Below are positions 1 to 10,066 of a stretch of 64,000 nucleotides of DNA, one piece after another. The translations under genes and the position numbers were made by a program. How positions within the stretch are numbered: the first letter of the stretch is position 1; each line of letters starts with the position of its first letter. Under the pieces are notes generated by a model. It was not told the DNA's origin. It made no database searches and saw nothing but the letters and a program-made list of their open reading frames with translations. The DNA lies in the NCBI RefSeq assembly GCF_019097595.1, contig NC_080720.1:25936852-26000851 (forward strand), in the 5' to 3' direction. This stretch comes from Hemibagrus wyckioides (Eukaryota; Chordata; Actinopteri; Siluriformes; Bagridae).

Positions 1-265
1 CCTGCTAAATCTGTATTGACTAATCTTAATGGATTGGTTTCTATGTTCATCTTCATATATTGTTTGCAGCAAAATTCACATTTTTAGTAGTCATTTAAAA
101 CCAAAACCACTCTCTCTCTCTCTCTTTCTCTCTCTGCATACCCCTGGTTGTTTTCATTAGTTTGGTAATGGGAACAAATGCAAAAGCAATTAAAGTGAAG
201 GGAAAATGCTCCAGAAAAGAGGAACTGAAATTGAGAAAGGGATTATCTTAGAGATGTTAACATAC
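1..265. other. Left-edge intronic or intergenic stretch
   Basis: Contains a short TC-rich microsatellite at about 112-136 and nothing else I can recognise. If the 266-335 exon is real, this is the start of its following intron. Confidence 0.4.
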
Positions 266-335
266 CTGAGGTGTTGCAGAGGATGAGGAACATGAGGAAG
301 AACAAAGCTTTTATACAAACGCTGTAGAGCTTCAT
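266..335 (-). CDS. Putative first coding exon of a secreted protein; gene runs off the left edge
   Basis: On the minus strand an ATG at 335 opens 23 codons reading MKLYSVCIKALFFLMFLILC then NTS, a typical signal peptide with a basic residue, a hydrophobic core and small residues at the end. It then meets a donor (CTCAG then GTATGT) in phase 1. A pyrimidine-rich stretch ending in TTTAG lies about 40 nt upstream of the ATG and could be the acceptor of a leader intron. The first coding exon of the otospiralin-like gene 3.8 kb away has the same plan: a short leader, a signal peptide, the end TCA-G, phase 1 and the same strand. I therefore infer a neighbouring small secreted-protein gene, possibly a tandem otospiralin-like paralogue. 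No matching second exon is visible in positions 1-260, so it should lie outside the window. It could still be a chance signal-peptide-like ORF. Confidence 0.45.
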
Positions 336-555
336 GTCTTTAGTCTTTTAGCTTAGCTGGGGCTGTGTGGTATGATCTAAAGGAAACAATTTTAGGTACT
401 GTAGGCAAGGAGGAATAACCCTCAGGACACAAGGGCTAACATTCCGGCTAAGAAAAACTTGCCACTGCCCGCGAAGGAATGCAGGCAAAAGCAGAAGTTA
501 ATGTTTCGATTGCCCTCCAACTTACCACTGTAATACCCTCACTGTTCTTTTTAAA

Positions 556-695
556 GGAACATCTGTCACCTACATGTTCATCCATTTGTCTAATCTGCCA
601 ATCATATGGCTGAAGCACAATTCAAATATCGCACAGCTTTAGTTAATGCTCATGTCAAACATCAGAATGAGGAAAACGTATGATGTCTGTGACCT
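556..695 (+). mobile_element. Tc1-like transposon fragment (family E, 5' part)
   Basis: The stretch from the TCTAATCTGCCAATCATATG region to the GAATGAGGAAAACG region resembles the 5' untranslated part and early transposase region of a common fish Tc1/mariner family. Related fragments occur at 14.99, 44.17 and 46.53 kb. No terminal inverted repeat is preserved here. Confidence 0.55.
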
Positions 696-827
696 TAATC
701 TTAAACATATTACTGTTGTTTCTGTGAGGACATGTTTATTCTGAATTTGTGTAAGGATTCTCAGTTTCAGGTTTTCTGACATCTTTCTGGTTTCTTGTGA
801 ACACTACCACCTGTGTTATGTTTGTCT

Positions 828-829
<2 letters not shown>

Positions 830-867
<38 letters not shown>
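830..867. repeat. (GA)n microsatellite
   Basis: Uninterrupted GA dinucleotide run of roughly 18 units. It produces spurious Ser-Leu ORFs on the opposite strand. Confidence 0.95.
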
Positions 868-870
<3 letters not shown>

Positions 871-1592
871 GGCTGGTGAGGAACTGTTTATAGCTGCTAT
901 AATAAGGGTATAATGAAATAGTACACCATACACCAACTTGACCTGAAATCTACCAGAACACAAAACAGTTCAATTATATCAGTGTGGATGTGTGTTTACA
1001 AAATAACAGTCTTTGCTCATTGTATATTTGAAACTGGATTAGCGTCTTCTCCCCGATTACATGACATCCACATGGCTTAGAGGCAGAAATAGGTGCAACT
1101 GCAATATGAATAGATCAACACATGTAGACAGCCCGAGGCTGAAAGAGAGAAGCATCTCTGCAATGTTATCTTAGCCTTCAGGCTACATTCTTTACTGTTC
1201 CTCACCACTCTACCTTTTCAACACATTTTACTTCACCCACAGCAGTTACAGCAGTCTGCGTAGCTACAGCAGTCTCAAAGAGGATGAATACATGAATAAA
1301 CTTTGCTTAAAAGTGATTTTTTTTTACTATTTACAGTGACAGAATTGAGGCATGCAGCACATATTTATTGTTTGCTTAACAACATTAATTCTATTTATTT
1401 AAAAAGAAAAAAACCTTTTATACTTGGCCTCCACTATCTAGTGGTGGACAAAGTGACTGTACATGTGCTGTACTGTCAGACATTTTGACAATCCTTAATG
1501 GTACTTCAAGATAGACAGGAACTTCTGGAAAGTGGCAGGAATTTACTCATGTGACAGCATTCTTTTACACAGTCAAAAAAGTGTATACTCCA
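868..1592. other. Intergenic stretch with likely 3' end of the otospiralin-like gene
   Basis: No coding exon recognised. Two minus-strand AATAAA hexamers, at 1394-1399 and 1364-1369, lie 194 to 229 nt beyond the stop codon at 1593 and are the best candidate polyadenylation signals for the otospiralin-like transcript. Confidence 0.5.
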
Positions 1593-1777
1593 TTATTCTT
1601 CATGAGGTGGAGAATCGTAGCCCAGACGACTAGCCGAGGGGAAATGAGCCCAGAAGGTTCTGGCCAGCTCGTCGATTTTATCGTAGCCAGCATGATTACG
1701 CAGCTCTTCGATCCAGCCGAAAAAGTCAGAGGAGGTCAGAGCCCAGTTTGGCATGTCCCGCTTTTCCCTGGACTCTG
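1593..1777 (-). CDS. otos: otos-like coding exon 2 (mature domain)
   Basis: Acceptor TCTCAG ends at 1778 and the stop TAA is at 1595-1593. The open frame continues upstream into the intron as far as 1871, but only the part after the acceptor joins exon 1 in frame. Confidence 0.85.
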
Positions 1778-3260
1778 CTGAGAGCCAGTCAGACAGTTGA
1801 ACACCAAATGAGGAATGATTAAAAGAATAACTTAATGCACAACTTAATGCCTTGCACTTGTAAAAATTCACTACATTATAGTATCAGTATATAAAATATG
1901 TTGATTTTATATTAGACAGGTGCTGATATTGAGCTAATGTCATATAATAAACTTTATAGTCTTAATCCATTGTTTTAACAGGCATGGGCAGAGTACTAAA
2001 CGAAAGACAATCAGAAGTGGAAGAGGACAGAATTGTGGTCAGTCAGGCAGAAATATCTAACATGCGTTTACTCTCCATTTCTGGACATATATCTTTGCAA
2101 TAAACTAATCTCATTATGACTAGCCGAGTCATTAGGTTTTAAAAAATTTGTCTTACGAATATTGTGCCTGTTGAATCTGCTGATATGTTCAATACCGTAC
2201 ATGATCATTGTCTAATCTACACATAATATTTACAGTGAGTGCTCACCGTGGCTCTCTTCAGCACCTGCAATGGAGATTTAAAGCAGAGTGAGTAAAATCA
2301 GCTTCAAATGGAAATTAGAGTCTACTCTGTTAGCTAGCTCATTGACGATAATGGAATTTTGGTCAAATGCATTATTTTCACAGTGTAAAAAAATGGACAG
2401 CATGCATAGGACGGTTGCTGATCTCCGTAAATGGCAGACTGAAAGGCAACCAAAGTGTTAATAATTAGTTGAATTCAGTACAGAAGCTGAACTGTCCTCT
2501 GACATGTTGAAAGTTTAGAGATGAGATAAGATAGAACTTTATTAATCCTAAAGGAAATTCTTTTGCCAGAGACTGCTTCAAGAGCACACAAAAAATGAAA
2601 TATAAATGAAATATGCTACATATAATTGATTAATAGTGTGATTAAATGTGTACTTTGTAATGCTGTTGATGTTTGAAAATGAATTTTAACTTAAATAAAT
2701 AAATAAATAAATTCAAAACCAGTGATTTTTATGCACATTCCTAATTGAAATTGTCTGTGCTTCAAACATCCTCTCTCTCTCTCTCTCTCTCTCTCATAGA
2801 CTGAAAATCACTCTAGTCTCATGCTAGTTCCAAATTATTTTATATAAACCTTTTTGAATTTTAATGGAGGTTTGTCTGGTGTTACTGTTACTAGTGTTAT
2901 GGCCTGTGTTTATCACCTCAGTGACGTTAACACCTCCGGTGACTTGGGTTATGGTTAAGGCACGTAATGACACCTCAATAATAAAATAAATAAATAAAAT
3001 AATAATAATAATGAATTGTGTGTGTATATATATAATTCATTATAGTCACAATTTTCAAATAGAACATAAATACATAATGGTCTCAGCGTCACCATATTCT
3101 GAGAATGATGAAAAATGGGACGTTCTTTGTATTAGGATGGCTGCACTGGACTCTGCTTCCCACAGTAGACAATCACTCTCTCATTCACAGTCACTAGACT
3201 TCTGATTCAACAGACCTGTGCTCACACACACACACACACACACACACACAATGCACATCC

Positions 3261-3318
<58 letters not shown>

Positions 3319-4116
3319 AAAATACACTCAGTTTACCTTGTGTTCTGAGTGTACAGTGCCAAGCCTTTGTTTACGTTTCTGACTTTGTGTGTAATTTGGT
3401 ATGGTTTTGCCTGGTCTAGATAATCAGGCATCTGCATCTGTCTCAACCTCCTCCTCGTGACACTGTTATCTATAACTGCTGTGTAAAATTTTCCCATTGC
3501 AATTTGTGTTTAAATTATGTAATATAGAGAAATAATGAACAGAAGTCTTAAAATGCCCAGAATAGGTTTACTGAATATCAGCTTTACTGAATAGCGTTTA
3601 AATATTTCAGACCTACTGCAGTAGCACAGTGATCATATATGTTAATGATCTGATGGTCAGTACAGAGGTAACGAAAACATAGAAATGCATGTGCCACAAG
3701 TGCAGATTCATAGTGTGAGGGGGAAAAGCCTTTCATGAATAGCCTTGCTTCTGGTGTAAAAAGGGCTGTATTGAATATTCTTGCCATTGTAATATTTCTC
3801 TTCTCTCCTGCAGGCTTCATATCTGACTGCTCACTTCCTCCCGCATGAGAGTAAAAACCAACTTCTTTCGGCATCAAACTATTACCTTGTGAGGTTTTTT
3901 TAATTATCTTACACACACACACAATCATCATCCAAAGCCGAAGAAAACCAAAACTGAGAACAAAATGCAGATGAACTGGCACTGACTATACTGTCAAACA
4001 GCAGGCATATGCTTTATTATTTAAATAATAAGGATTTAAAAGTAGCTAGGTCTCTTACCTGACAGGCAGAAGAGCCCGAGCACGAGCACGCACAGGACTA
4101 GCGAAAAGCGAGGCAT
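1593..4116 (-). CDS. otos: Otospiralin-like secreted protein, two coding exons, 80 aa
   Basis: Coding exons 4059-4116 and 1593-1777 join in phase 1 to give 80 aa. Residues 1-19 (MPRFSLVLCVLVLGLFCLS) form a signal peptide. The mature part starts AESREKRDMPNW and contains the blocks SSDFFGWIEELRN, ARTFWAHFPSAS and LGYDSP, then ends in HEE. This matches the otospiralin layout of an N-P-Y/W start, a S-T/S-D-F-W/F block, MARTFFAHFP and LGF/Y near the C-terminus. Mammalian otospiralin is about 89 aa, is secreted by fibrocytes of the inner ear and is needed for hearing. In fish it belongs to a small family whose molecular activity is unknown. The junction uses consensus sites (TCAG-GTAAG donor, CTCTCAG acceptor) and restores an uninterrupted frame. 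The family call is from residue patterns only, and fish may carry several paralogues, so the symbol is approximate. Confidence 0.85.
2520..2600 (-). repeat. Antisense 3' tail of a non-LTR retroposon
   Basis: The GATAGAACTTTATTAATCC region followed by AAGGAAATTC is the reverse complement of a 3' tail common in fish LINE/SINE elements. A related tail lies next to the (GATA)n run at 44.5 kb. Confidence 0.45.
3222..3315. repeat. Compound (CA)n-(TC)n-(CA)n microsatellite
   Basis: A run of CA, a short unique spacer, then a TC run passing directly into a second CA run. Confidence 0.95.
4059..4116 (-). CDS. otos: otos-like coding exon 1 (signal peptide)
   Basis: ATG at 4116, 19 codons plus one base, donor GTAAG at 4054-4058. 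A strong acceptor (CCTTTCCTTTCAG) ends at 4127, so the exon starts at 4126 and carries ten untranslated bases. Confidence 0.85.
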
Positions 4117-4425
4117 GGTCACTTTGCTGAAAGGAAAGGCCTTCTTAATGACAGTGTATTTTCCTTCTGTTAAAGTGAGTGAGTATTAGCCATCATCAGC
4201 AAGGAGACAATTATGTGGCTAATATGCTTCTAAAACACTGCTGTTTCCAGATACATTTCCCGCCATTTATTAAATGTCAATTTTCATTACATTAATTCTA
4301 ATACAATGCTTTGTATTGTAGAAAACTAACAAATTAATGAAACTTGGTGAGCTTCATATACACTAATATTCTAATCAGCACAGAAACAAGGCAATAATGA
4401 TAATTGCAGCTGTGTGTGAGATTAC

Positions 4426-4530
4426 CTGCAGCACCGTATTCCACTCCTGTAGCTCTTGGTGTGTTTCTGAAGATGTTTCAGTTCTTTAAGCCAAGACGCT
4501 GACAGAGAACAGATTGAGGGCTGGAATGCT
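4426..4530 (-). other. Probable 5' untranslated exon of the otos-like gene
   Basis: A consensus donor (GCTGCAG then GTAAT) ends the exon at 4426. The sequence between it and the TATA box has no useful ORF, as expected for a leader exon spliced to the acceptor before the ATG exon. The 5' limit is inferred from the TATA position, about 30 nt upstream. Confidence 0.5.
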
Positions 4531-4553
4531 CTGTTTGCACTTCACATATCCCC

Positions 4554-4564
4554 TCTATATATAA
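4554..4564 (-). promoter_or_regulatory. TATA box, probable promoter of the otos-like gene
   Basis: On the minus strand the sequence reads TTATATATAGAG, placed so that transcription would start near 4530 and give a leader exon of about 100 nt. Confidence 0.5.
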
Positions 4565-4729
4565 TACCTCCATAACACCAGGTTATAATGCCTTGTTACT
4601 GTTTGTAGTGAAATCTCACACACCAGAGTGCTATGTGCTTCAAAGCTTGTTTTGTGAAATGCAGCAAATATTCAAGAAATGAGGCCCTGGAAACGAACCT
4701 CATAAAAAATGCTATCCTAAAATTAGGAC

Positions 4730-5806
4730 CATTCACAGGTAACGTGTGTAACATTAATTATCTCATTACTATGGCACCGGGCAAGGGATAGGATTTATAA
4801 GGCAGCAAGTGAAGAGTCAGTTCTCAAAGTTGATGTATTAGAAGCAGGGCAAAATGGGCAAGTGTAAGGATCTGAGCCTCTTTGACAAGCGCTGAACTGT
4901 GAACACTATGTGACTGGGTCTGAGCTTTTACAAAACAGCAGGTCTTGTGGGGTGTTTACAGTGTGCAGTGGTTAGTACCTAAAGTGGCTCAAGGAAAGAC
5001 AACCGGTCATGGGTGCCCAAGACTCACTGATGCAAGTGGGGACCAAAGACTAGCCTGTCTGGTCTGATCCCACAGAAGATCTACTGCAGCATAAATTGCT
5101 GAAAGTTTAATGCTGGCTATGATAGAAAGCTGTCAGAACACACAGTGCATTGTATTTTGCTGCACATGGGGCTGTATAGGCAGAGTGACCATGCTGACTC
5201 CTGTACACTGCCAAAAGTTTCCACAATGGGCACGTGAGCATCAGAACTGGAGCATGGATCAATGGAAGAAGGTGGCCTAGTCTGGCTGGATGGCCTAGAG
5301 CTGGCACCAGGATGAACTATGGGAAGAAGGCAAGCCAGTGGAGGCAGTGTGATGCTCTGCTGAGAAATTCTGGCATTCAAGTAGTTGTTACTTTGACATG
5401 TAGCACCTACCTAAACATTGTTGCAGACCAAGTACACCAGTATTCCCTAATGGCAGTGGCCTCTTTCAGCAGGATAATGTTCCCTGCTGCACTACAAAAA
5501 TCATTCAGGAATGGTTTGAGGAAAATGACAAAGAGTTCAGGGTGTTGACTCGGCCTCCAGATTCCCCAGATCTCAATCTGATAGAGCATCTGTAGGATGT
5601 GCTGGAAACACAAGTCCAATCCATGGAGGCTCCACCTCATAACTTAGAGGACTTAAAGGATCTGCTGCTAACATCTTGGTGTCAGATACCACACAGCACA
5701 CCTTCTGAGCTCTTGTGGAGTCCATGTCTCAATGGCTCAGAGCTGGTATAGCAGCACCTACATAATATTAGGCAAGTGGTTTTAATGTAACAGCTGATTG
5801 GTGTAT
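4730..5806 (+). mobile_element. Tc1-like element, near full length, inactivated (family A)
   Basis: Sequence reads through the typical order of this fish Tc1 family: leader with AAATGGGCAAG, the helix-turn-helix coding part, the catalytic-domain part (ATGGGCACGTGAGCATCAG region, then CCAGATCTCAATCTGATAGA) and an end resembling TGTAACAGCTGATTGGTGTA. The 5' inverted repeat is degraded and the transposase frame is broken by stops and small indels, with the middle part shortened. Antisense ORFs of 66-87 aa within it are not genes. Confidence 0.8.
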
Positions 5807-7261
5807 ATTAATGCACATATTCAAATAATAATTATTATTTAAAATGATTTCAGGACTTGCTTGGCATACTCACAAACTTTAAGTCTAATGAAGAGATTAA
5901 AATGTGTTTCTTGATTTAAAAAAGGGATCTAATTCTTATGACATTTGCTGTAATAAGGTGTTAATGTAACATTTATGGATTGGAGCTAATTGTGACTAAC
6001 GTCAGTGTCTCTAATGTCAACATTTTGTAACTTTTTCTGTGAAAGAAAAATCTAAAGCTAGAGGGTTTTGCAGTTTCTCTTTCATTTGCATTTTGTAACA
6101 ACAGAAAAAGACTCCTACAACATAGGCAAGAATAAACTTGTTTGGTCTTTGGGAAACTGCTGAGCTAGAAAAGGGGGGAAAAAAACACTTTGGAGCATGA
6201 TGGGAAAAGAACTGTTAAAGGCACCATTGCACCATCCAGTCGTTAGATATAGTCCTATAATAGCATGCCCCATCAGGTTTTATTATATACTTGATGCATA
6301 TGAGCATCTTTAACCTTCTGTAGGATCAGTAACAGCTCACATAAGCTTGGATGAGAAGCCAATCATATCATCGCATCTTTACTGTAGGAATCTGTCCTTT
6401 CCAGTGATGTTTCCACATTTGGACTTTTTTTTTGCCAAATTGATATCCATCATGTGCATATTACAAACCTTTTCAACTTTTAATAATACCTTACAATAAC
6501 AACATACAGACAGGTTGATTCCATGATTATGGTGCCATTCAGGCCTTTTACCTTATAGAAATTATTTCATTCTTGATTCTACTGTTGATTCTAAGAAAGT
6601 GTTCAGGCAATAATACATCATTTTGTACTGTTTCAGGGCTAACAAGCAGAATTTTTTCAAGGAGCCTTTATTTGTCACATATACATTACTACACTCTATA
6701 CTTACCCAACAGAAGCCCTGATTCAGAACAGTGATACTGAATTAGCAAAATGAATCTTTATGCTCCTGTTAGATAAGATCTTGTACACAGAAAGTTATTA
6801 ATTGCTATTCAACTGTTCCTTACATTAAGGCAACTAAAAATAGCAATGACATCCTGTGTGTCTGTCTAACACCAGGACACGCTGATTTCAATCTTAATCT
6901 CTTAATCCTAATCCTTCATAGTGAAATCATTATGATTTGGGTCTCCCAATACAAAATCCCTGGATCAGACAGTAAACTGTGGATTACAGCATGATAAGAT
7001 CTGTGTCAGTACAGTAAGACAACTGGGTCAGAGTGACAGACAAATCCTGTACATGAAGCTTTAAAAAACAACAATAATAAAACAATGCACTAGTCAGCAG
7101 GTAGAATGAAGCAAAGTATACCAGTGGATCAAATCGTGTATGTATATAGTATAAATACTGTGTAATAAATGATAAACTAGCTGTAGGTCAGCAACTGTAA
7201 TCTCCAAACATGAGCCAGAGCAGCTTCTCTAGCATATCTTCTATTGCAGATTGTTGCCAAT
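5807..7261. other. Intergenic stretch, no gene seen
   Basis: AT-rich unique sequence. A fragment at about 6652-6720 (GGAGCCTTTATTTGTCACAT) resembles a dispersed fish retroposon tail. A related tail is at 36965-37075. Confidence 0.4.
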
Positions 7262-7817
7262 TATACCGATCAGCCATAACATTATGACCACTGAGAGGTG
7301 AAGTGAATAAAACTGATTATCTCCTCATCATGGCACCTGTTAGTGGGGGGGGGATATAACAGGCAGCAAGTGAACATTTTGTCCTCAAAGTTGATGTGTT
7401 AGAAGCAGGAAAAATGGGCAAGCATAAGGATTTGAGCGAGTTTGATAAGGACCAAATTGTGATGGCTAGACGACTGGATCAGAGCATCTCCAAAACTGCA
7501 GCTCTTGTGGGGTGTTCCCGGTCTGCAGTGGTCAGTATCTATTAAAAGTGGTCCAAGGAAGGAACAGTGGGGAACCGGAGACAGGGCCATGGGTGGCCAA
7601 GGCTCACTGATGCACGTGGGGAGTGAAGGCTGGCCCGTGTGATCCGATCCAACAGACGAGCTACTGTTGCTGAAACTGCTGAAGAAGTTAATGCTGGTTC
7701 TGATAGAAAGGTGTCAGAATACACAGTGCATGATGGGTCAGGGCTGTTTTGGCAGCAAAAGGGGGACCAATACAATATTAGGCAGGTGGTTATAATGTTA
7801 TGCCTGATCATTGTATA
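7262..7817 (+). mobile_element. Internally deleted Tc1-like element (family A, MITE-like)
   Basis: Both ends are present: TATACCGATCAGCCATAAC at the left and the matching inverted end GTTATGCCTGATCATTGTATA at the right. The 5' transposase part runs to AATACACAGTGCATG and then jumps to the 3' part starting GGGTCAGGGCTGTTTTGGC. About 0.8 kb of transposase sequence is missing compared with the copy at 4730. The copy at 32153 has the same junction. Confidence 0.85.
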
Positions 7818-7823
7818 TGCTTT

Positions 7824-8014
7824 TACATTATATGGCTAAAAGTATGTGGACACCATATTTTTGTTTCCACAAAGTTGGAAGCACACAGTTGTTCAGAAGG
7901 ATTTCTCATCCAACATACGTGCTCAACCTCAGCACCCAACCTCACTAATGATATTTTGGTTAAAGGAGCAGAAATCCACACTCCAAAATCTAGTTAAAAG
8001 GCTTCCCAGAAGGG
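7824..8014 (+). mobile_element. Tc1-like fragment (family C)
   Basis: Begins with TATATGGCTAAAAGTATGTG (the 5' end of a second Tc1 family), continues with an internal part and ends at the AATCTAGTTAAAAGGCTTCC motif from the 3' transposase region. It is truncated on the right. It directly abuts the family A element. Confidence 0.7.
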
Positions 8015-8142
8015 ATCAAATCTGGAATGAAATATTTAGTAAGCACATGAGGGATGACTGGTCAGGTCTCCACATAATTCCAGCCTTATGGTGTATGTAC
8101 ATCAGCAGCTCAATAACCAGAGACAATGGACAGTATTCACAG

Positions 8143-8711
8143 GGTGCGTCTCAATCAGCTTCCTAGTTTGTGAAGACTGTATGTTATGTAAAAGAGTTCA
8201 GGCACTGGTGAAGACCCTAGCTCACTACACACTGGGGTCACACTATTTCTAGGGCATGATTAAGTACATCAATACCACGGGCTTCAACAACAAGCAGCAG
8301 AGCAGGTATCTTTTCTGATATCTATTATAAAAAATATTTTAATTGTTCTGTTACATATCCTTGCAACATTTCTAGCTAGTGGATTGTTTTAAGTAAACAT
8401 TTAAAAGTTGTTAGACTTAAACAAAGTAGTCTTTATATAGAAGTTAAAAATCACAAACCTAAGTAAGAGCTACATCATCGCTAAGAAGCTACTGACATTT
8501 GTAGATGAACTTGACCGAGAACTCCTCCTCCATTCTTTTTTCAAGCCGAGAGGCATCAGAAAATATGACGTTATTTCCAGTAGGGGAATATATTGCAGTG
8601 GCATTATGGTAGCATCGATGTGATGCATTGTGGGATATTTAGCAAGCGAACATTTCAGCACTTGAATCATTTCGCAACCTACTGAACTAGGGAGCTGATC
8701 GAGATGGACAC
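8143..8711. mobile_element. MITE with about 25-bp imperfect terminal inverted repeats
   Basis: The left end (TGCGTCTCAATCAGCTTCCT then AGTT) is inverted at the right end (AACTAGGGAGCTGATCGAGA then TGGACA). Between them are about 570 bp without coding capacity. The ends resemble non-autonomous DNA transposons widespread in fish. I could not find a convincing target duplication, so the superfamily is open. Confidence 0.6.
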
Positions 8712-9871
8712 ACGAATGTTCATAGATCTCGCTGGACTGATGTGTAAACTGACCTGTTTAATAAAAATATCTCAATGACAATAACACATTGTTTTAAAAA
8801 AAATGAATGGAAAGTGAAGTATTTTTATTCTCAAATTCAAGACAAATACTTTTAAATGTAAACTAAATTTGAACTGACCCCTGGTCTATAGTGAAGGTTA
8901 TGCGAAACTTTCTGGACTGAACTGACTAAACATGTTGAAAGATGGTCATTTTTTACTCTCGTTCTCCAAATGTTACCCAATCAATAACAAAAGGCTGAGA
9001 CATTTTTAACATTATTTTGCAAAACGTTTAATTAAACAAAATGTATTTCCAATATAACGGTCATTGGTACAGTGCTTAGTAAATTCCTCCTATATGCACC
9101 TAAGTTTAAATAGACACAGATTTAAATAAAAATGCTCTTACATTCAGACAAATACTTTAAAAAGCTGGGAAATTAAACAGGGTGTACAGAATAAGCTCTC
9201 TTGTACTTATACGAGATACCCATAAGGATATAGTACGCCTCATTTTGGGGTTGGAATAATGTGGAGTGTGTTACACTTAATGAGTGTGTGGCACATTTGG
9301 TTGAGTGTTTGACATTCATCTCATCTCATAAACAGACCTCCCTTGTGAGTCCATGCAGCTCTGTCTGTGTGTGTGTGTATGTGTGCGCGTGCGTGTGAGA
9401 GAGTGTGTCCAGCAGGGGGCAGTCAGTACCTGTGTGTCATAAATCGGCTCTTTTTGACAACGCGTATAGATAGTCCTGTACTGTAGCTCCTCTTACACAC
9501 ACTGTCATGTAAAATTCCCTATTGTACCGTCAAATAATATTATTTAAAAAAAGGCTACTTCTTGTGAACTTAAGTCTGTTTGCTGTGTAAAATCTGAATC
9601 GAAACTTCCGAAACAAAAGTGTGTACCACTTATTATCTCTCGATACTTGATTTCTTACCAGGCATTTGCATAACAATGACAGAATATATGAAGTAGTAAA
9701 CAGGAAATGACAACGATTCAAAGAGAAGGGATGATGTCACTGCCCGGCTGCTTGCGTTGGCACGCTGTTGCCCACTTGCTGGCGAGAACTGACCACCAAG
9801 GAGAACAGTAAGGAGGCTTGGCTCAGAGTGAGGTCTATTTAGGTTCTCAAGGCTCATTTTTGGCTGGAAGG
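8712..9871 (-). other. nck2 3' untranslated region and downstream DNA
   Basis: Sequence beyond the nck2 stop, without coding exons. A minus-strand AATAAA (plus TTTATT, near 8824) is a possible distal polyadenylation signal. The true 3' end cannot be fixed from sequence alone. A (GT)n-like stretch lies near 9365-9395. Confidence 0.4.
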
Positions 9872-10066
9872 TCACTGCAGGGGTTTGACAAGGTAGAGCT
9901 TGTCTCCGTGCTCACTGGTAAAAATGGGGGCTTTCTTGTAGTGCTCCACGAGCTCGTCCATAGTGTTGAAACGCCGCTGCCCGATGCAGTACACGCCCTC
10001 GCTGCACTGTACCTTGAAGTGCTTGTTCTTGCCCGACGCCTTCAAGGAAATGGAGTAATCGCTCGG
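9872..10066 (-). CDS. nck2: nck2 coding exon 3: rest of SH2 and stop
   Basis: Acceptor CCTTTAG; 64 codons from [20 protein letters not shown] to LYLVKPLQ, then TGA at 9874-9872. It joins the previous exon without changing frame (SESS followed by PSDYS, as in other NCK2 proteins). Confidence 0.95.
   Translation of the reverse strand, partial: PSDYSISLKASGKNKHFKVQCSEGVYCIGQRRFNTMDELVEHYKKAPIFTSEHGDKLYLVKPLQ

Larger units (their letters stand above)
1778..4058 (-). other. Intron of the otos-like gene
   Basis: 2.28 kb intron with CT runs at about 2769-2797, (CA)n and (TC)n runs at about 3222-3315, and an antisense retroposon tail at about 2520-2600. I see no further exon in it. Confidence 0.7.

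Noticed and set aside
5107..5640. Overlapping ORFs of 66-104 aa on both strands
   Set aside because: They lie within the degraded Tc1 transposase copy and are broken or antisense frames of it.
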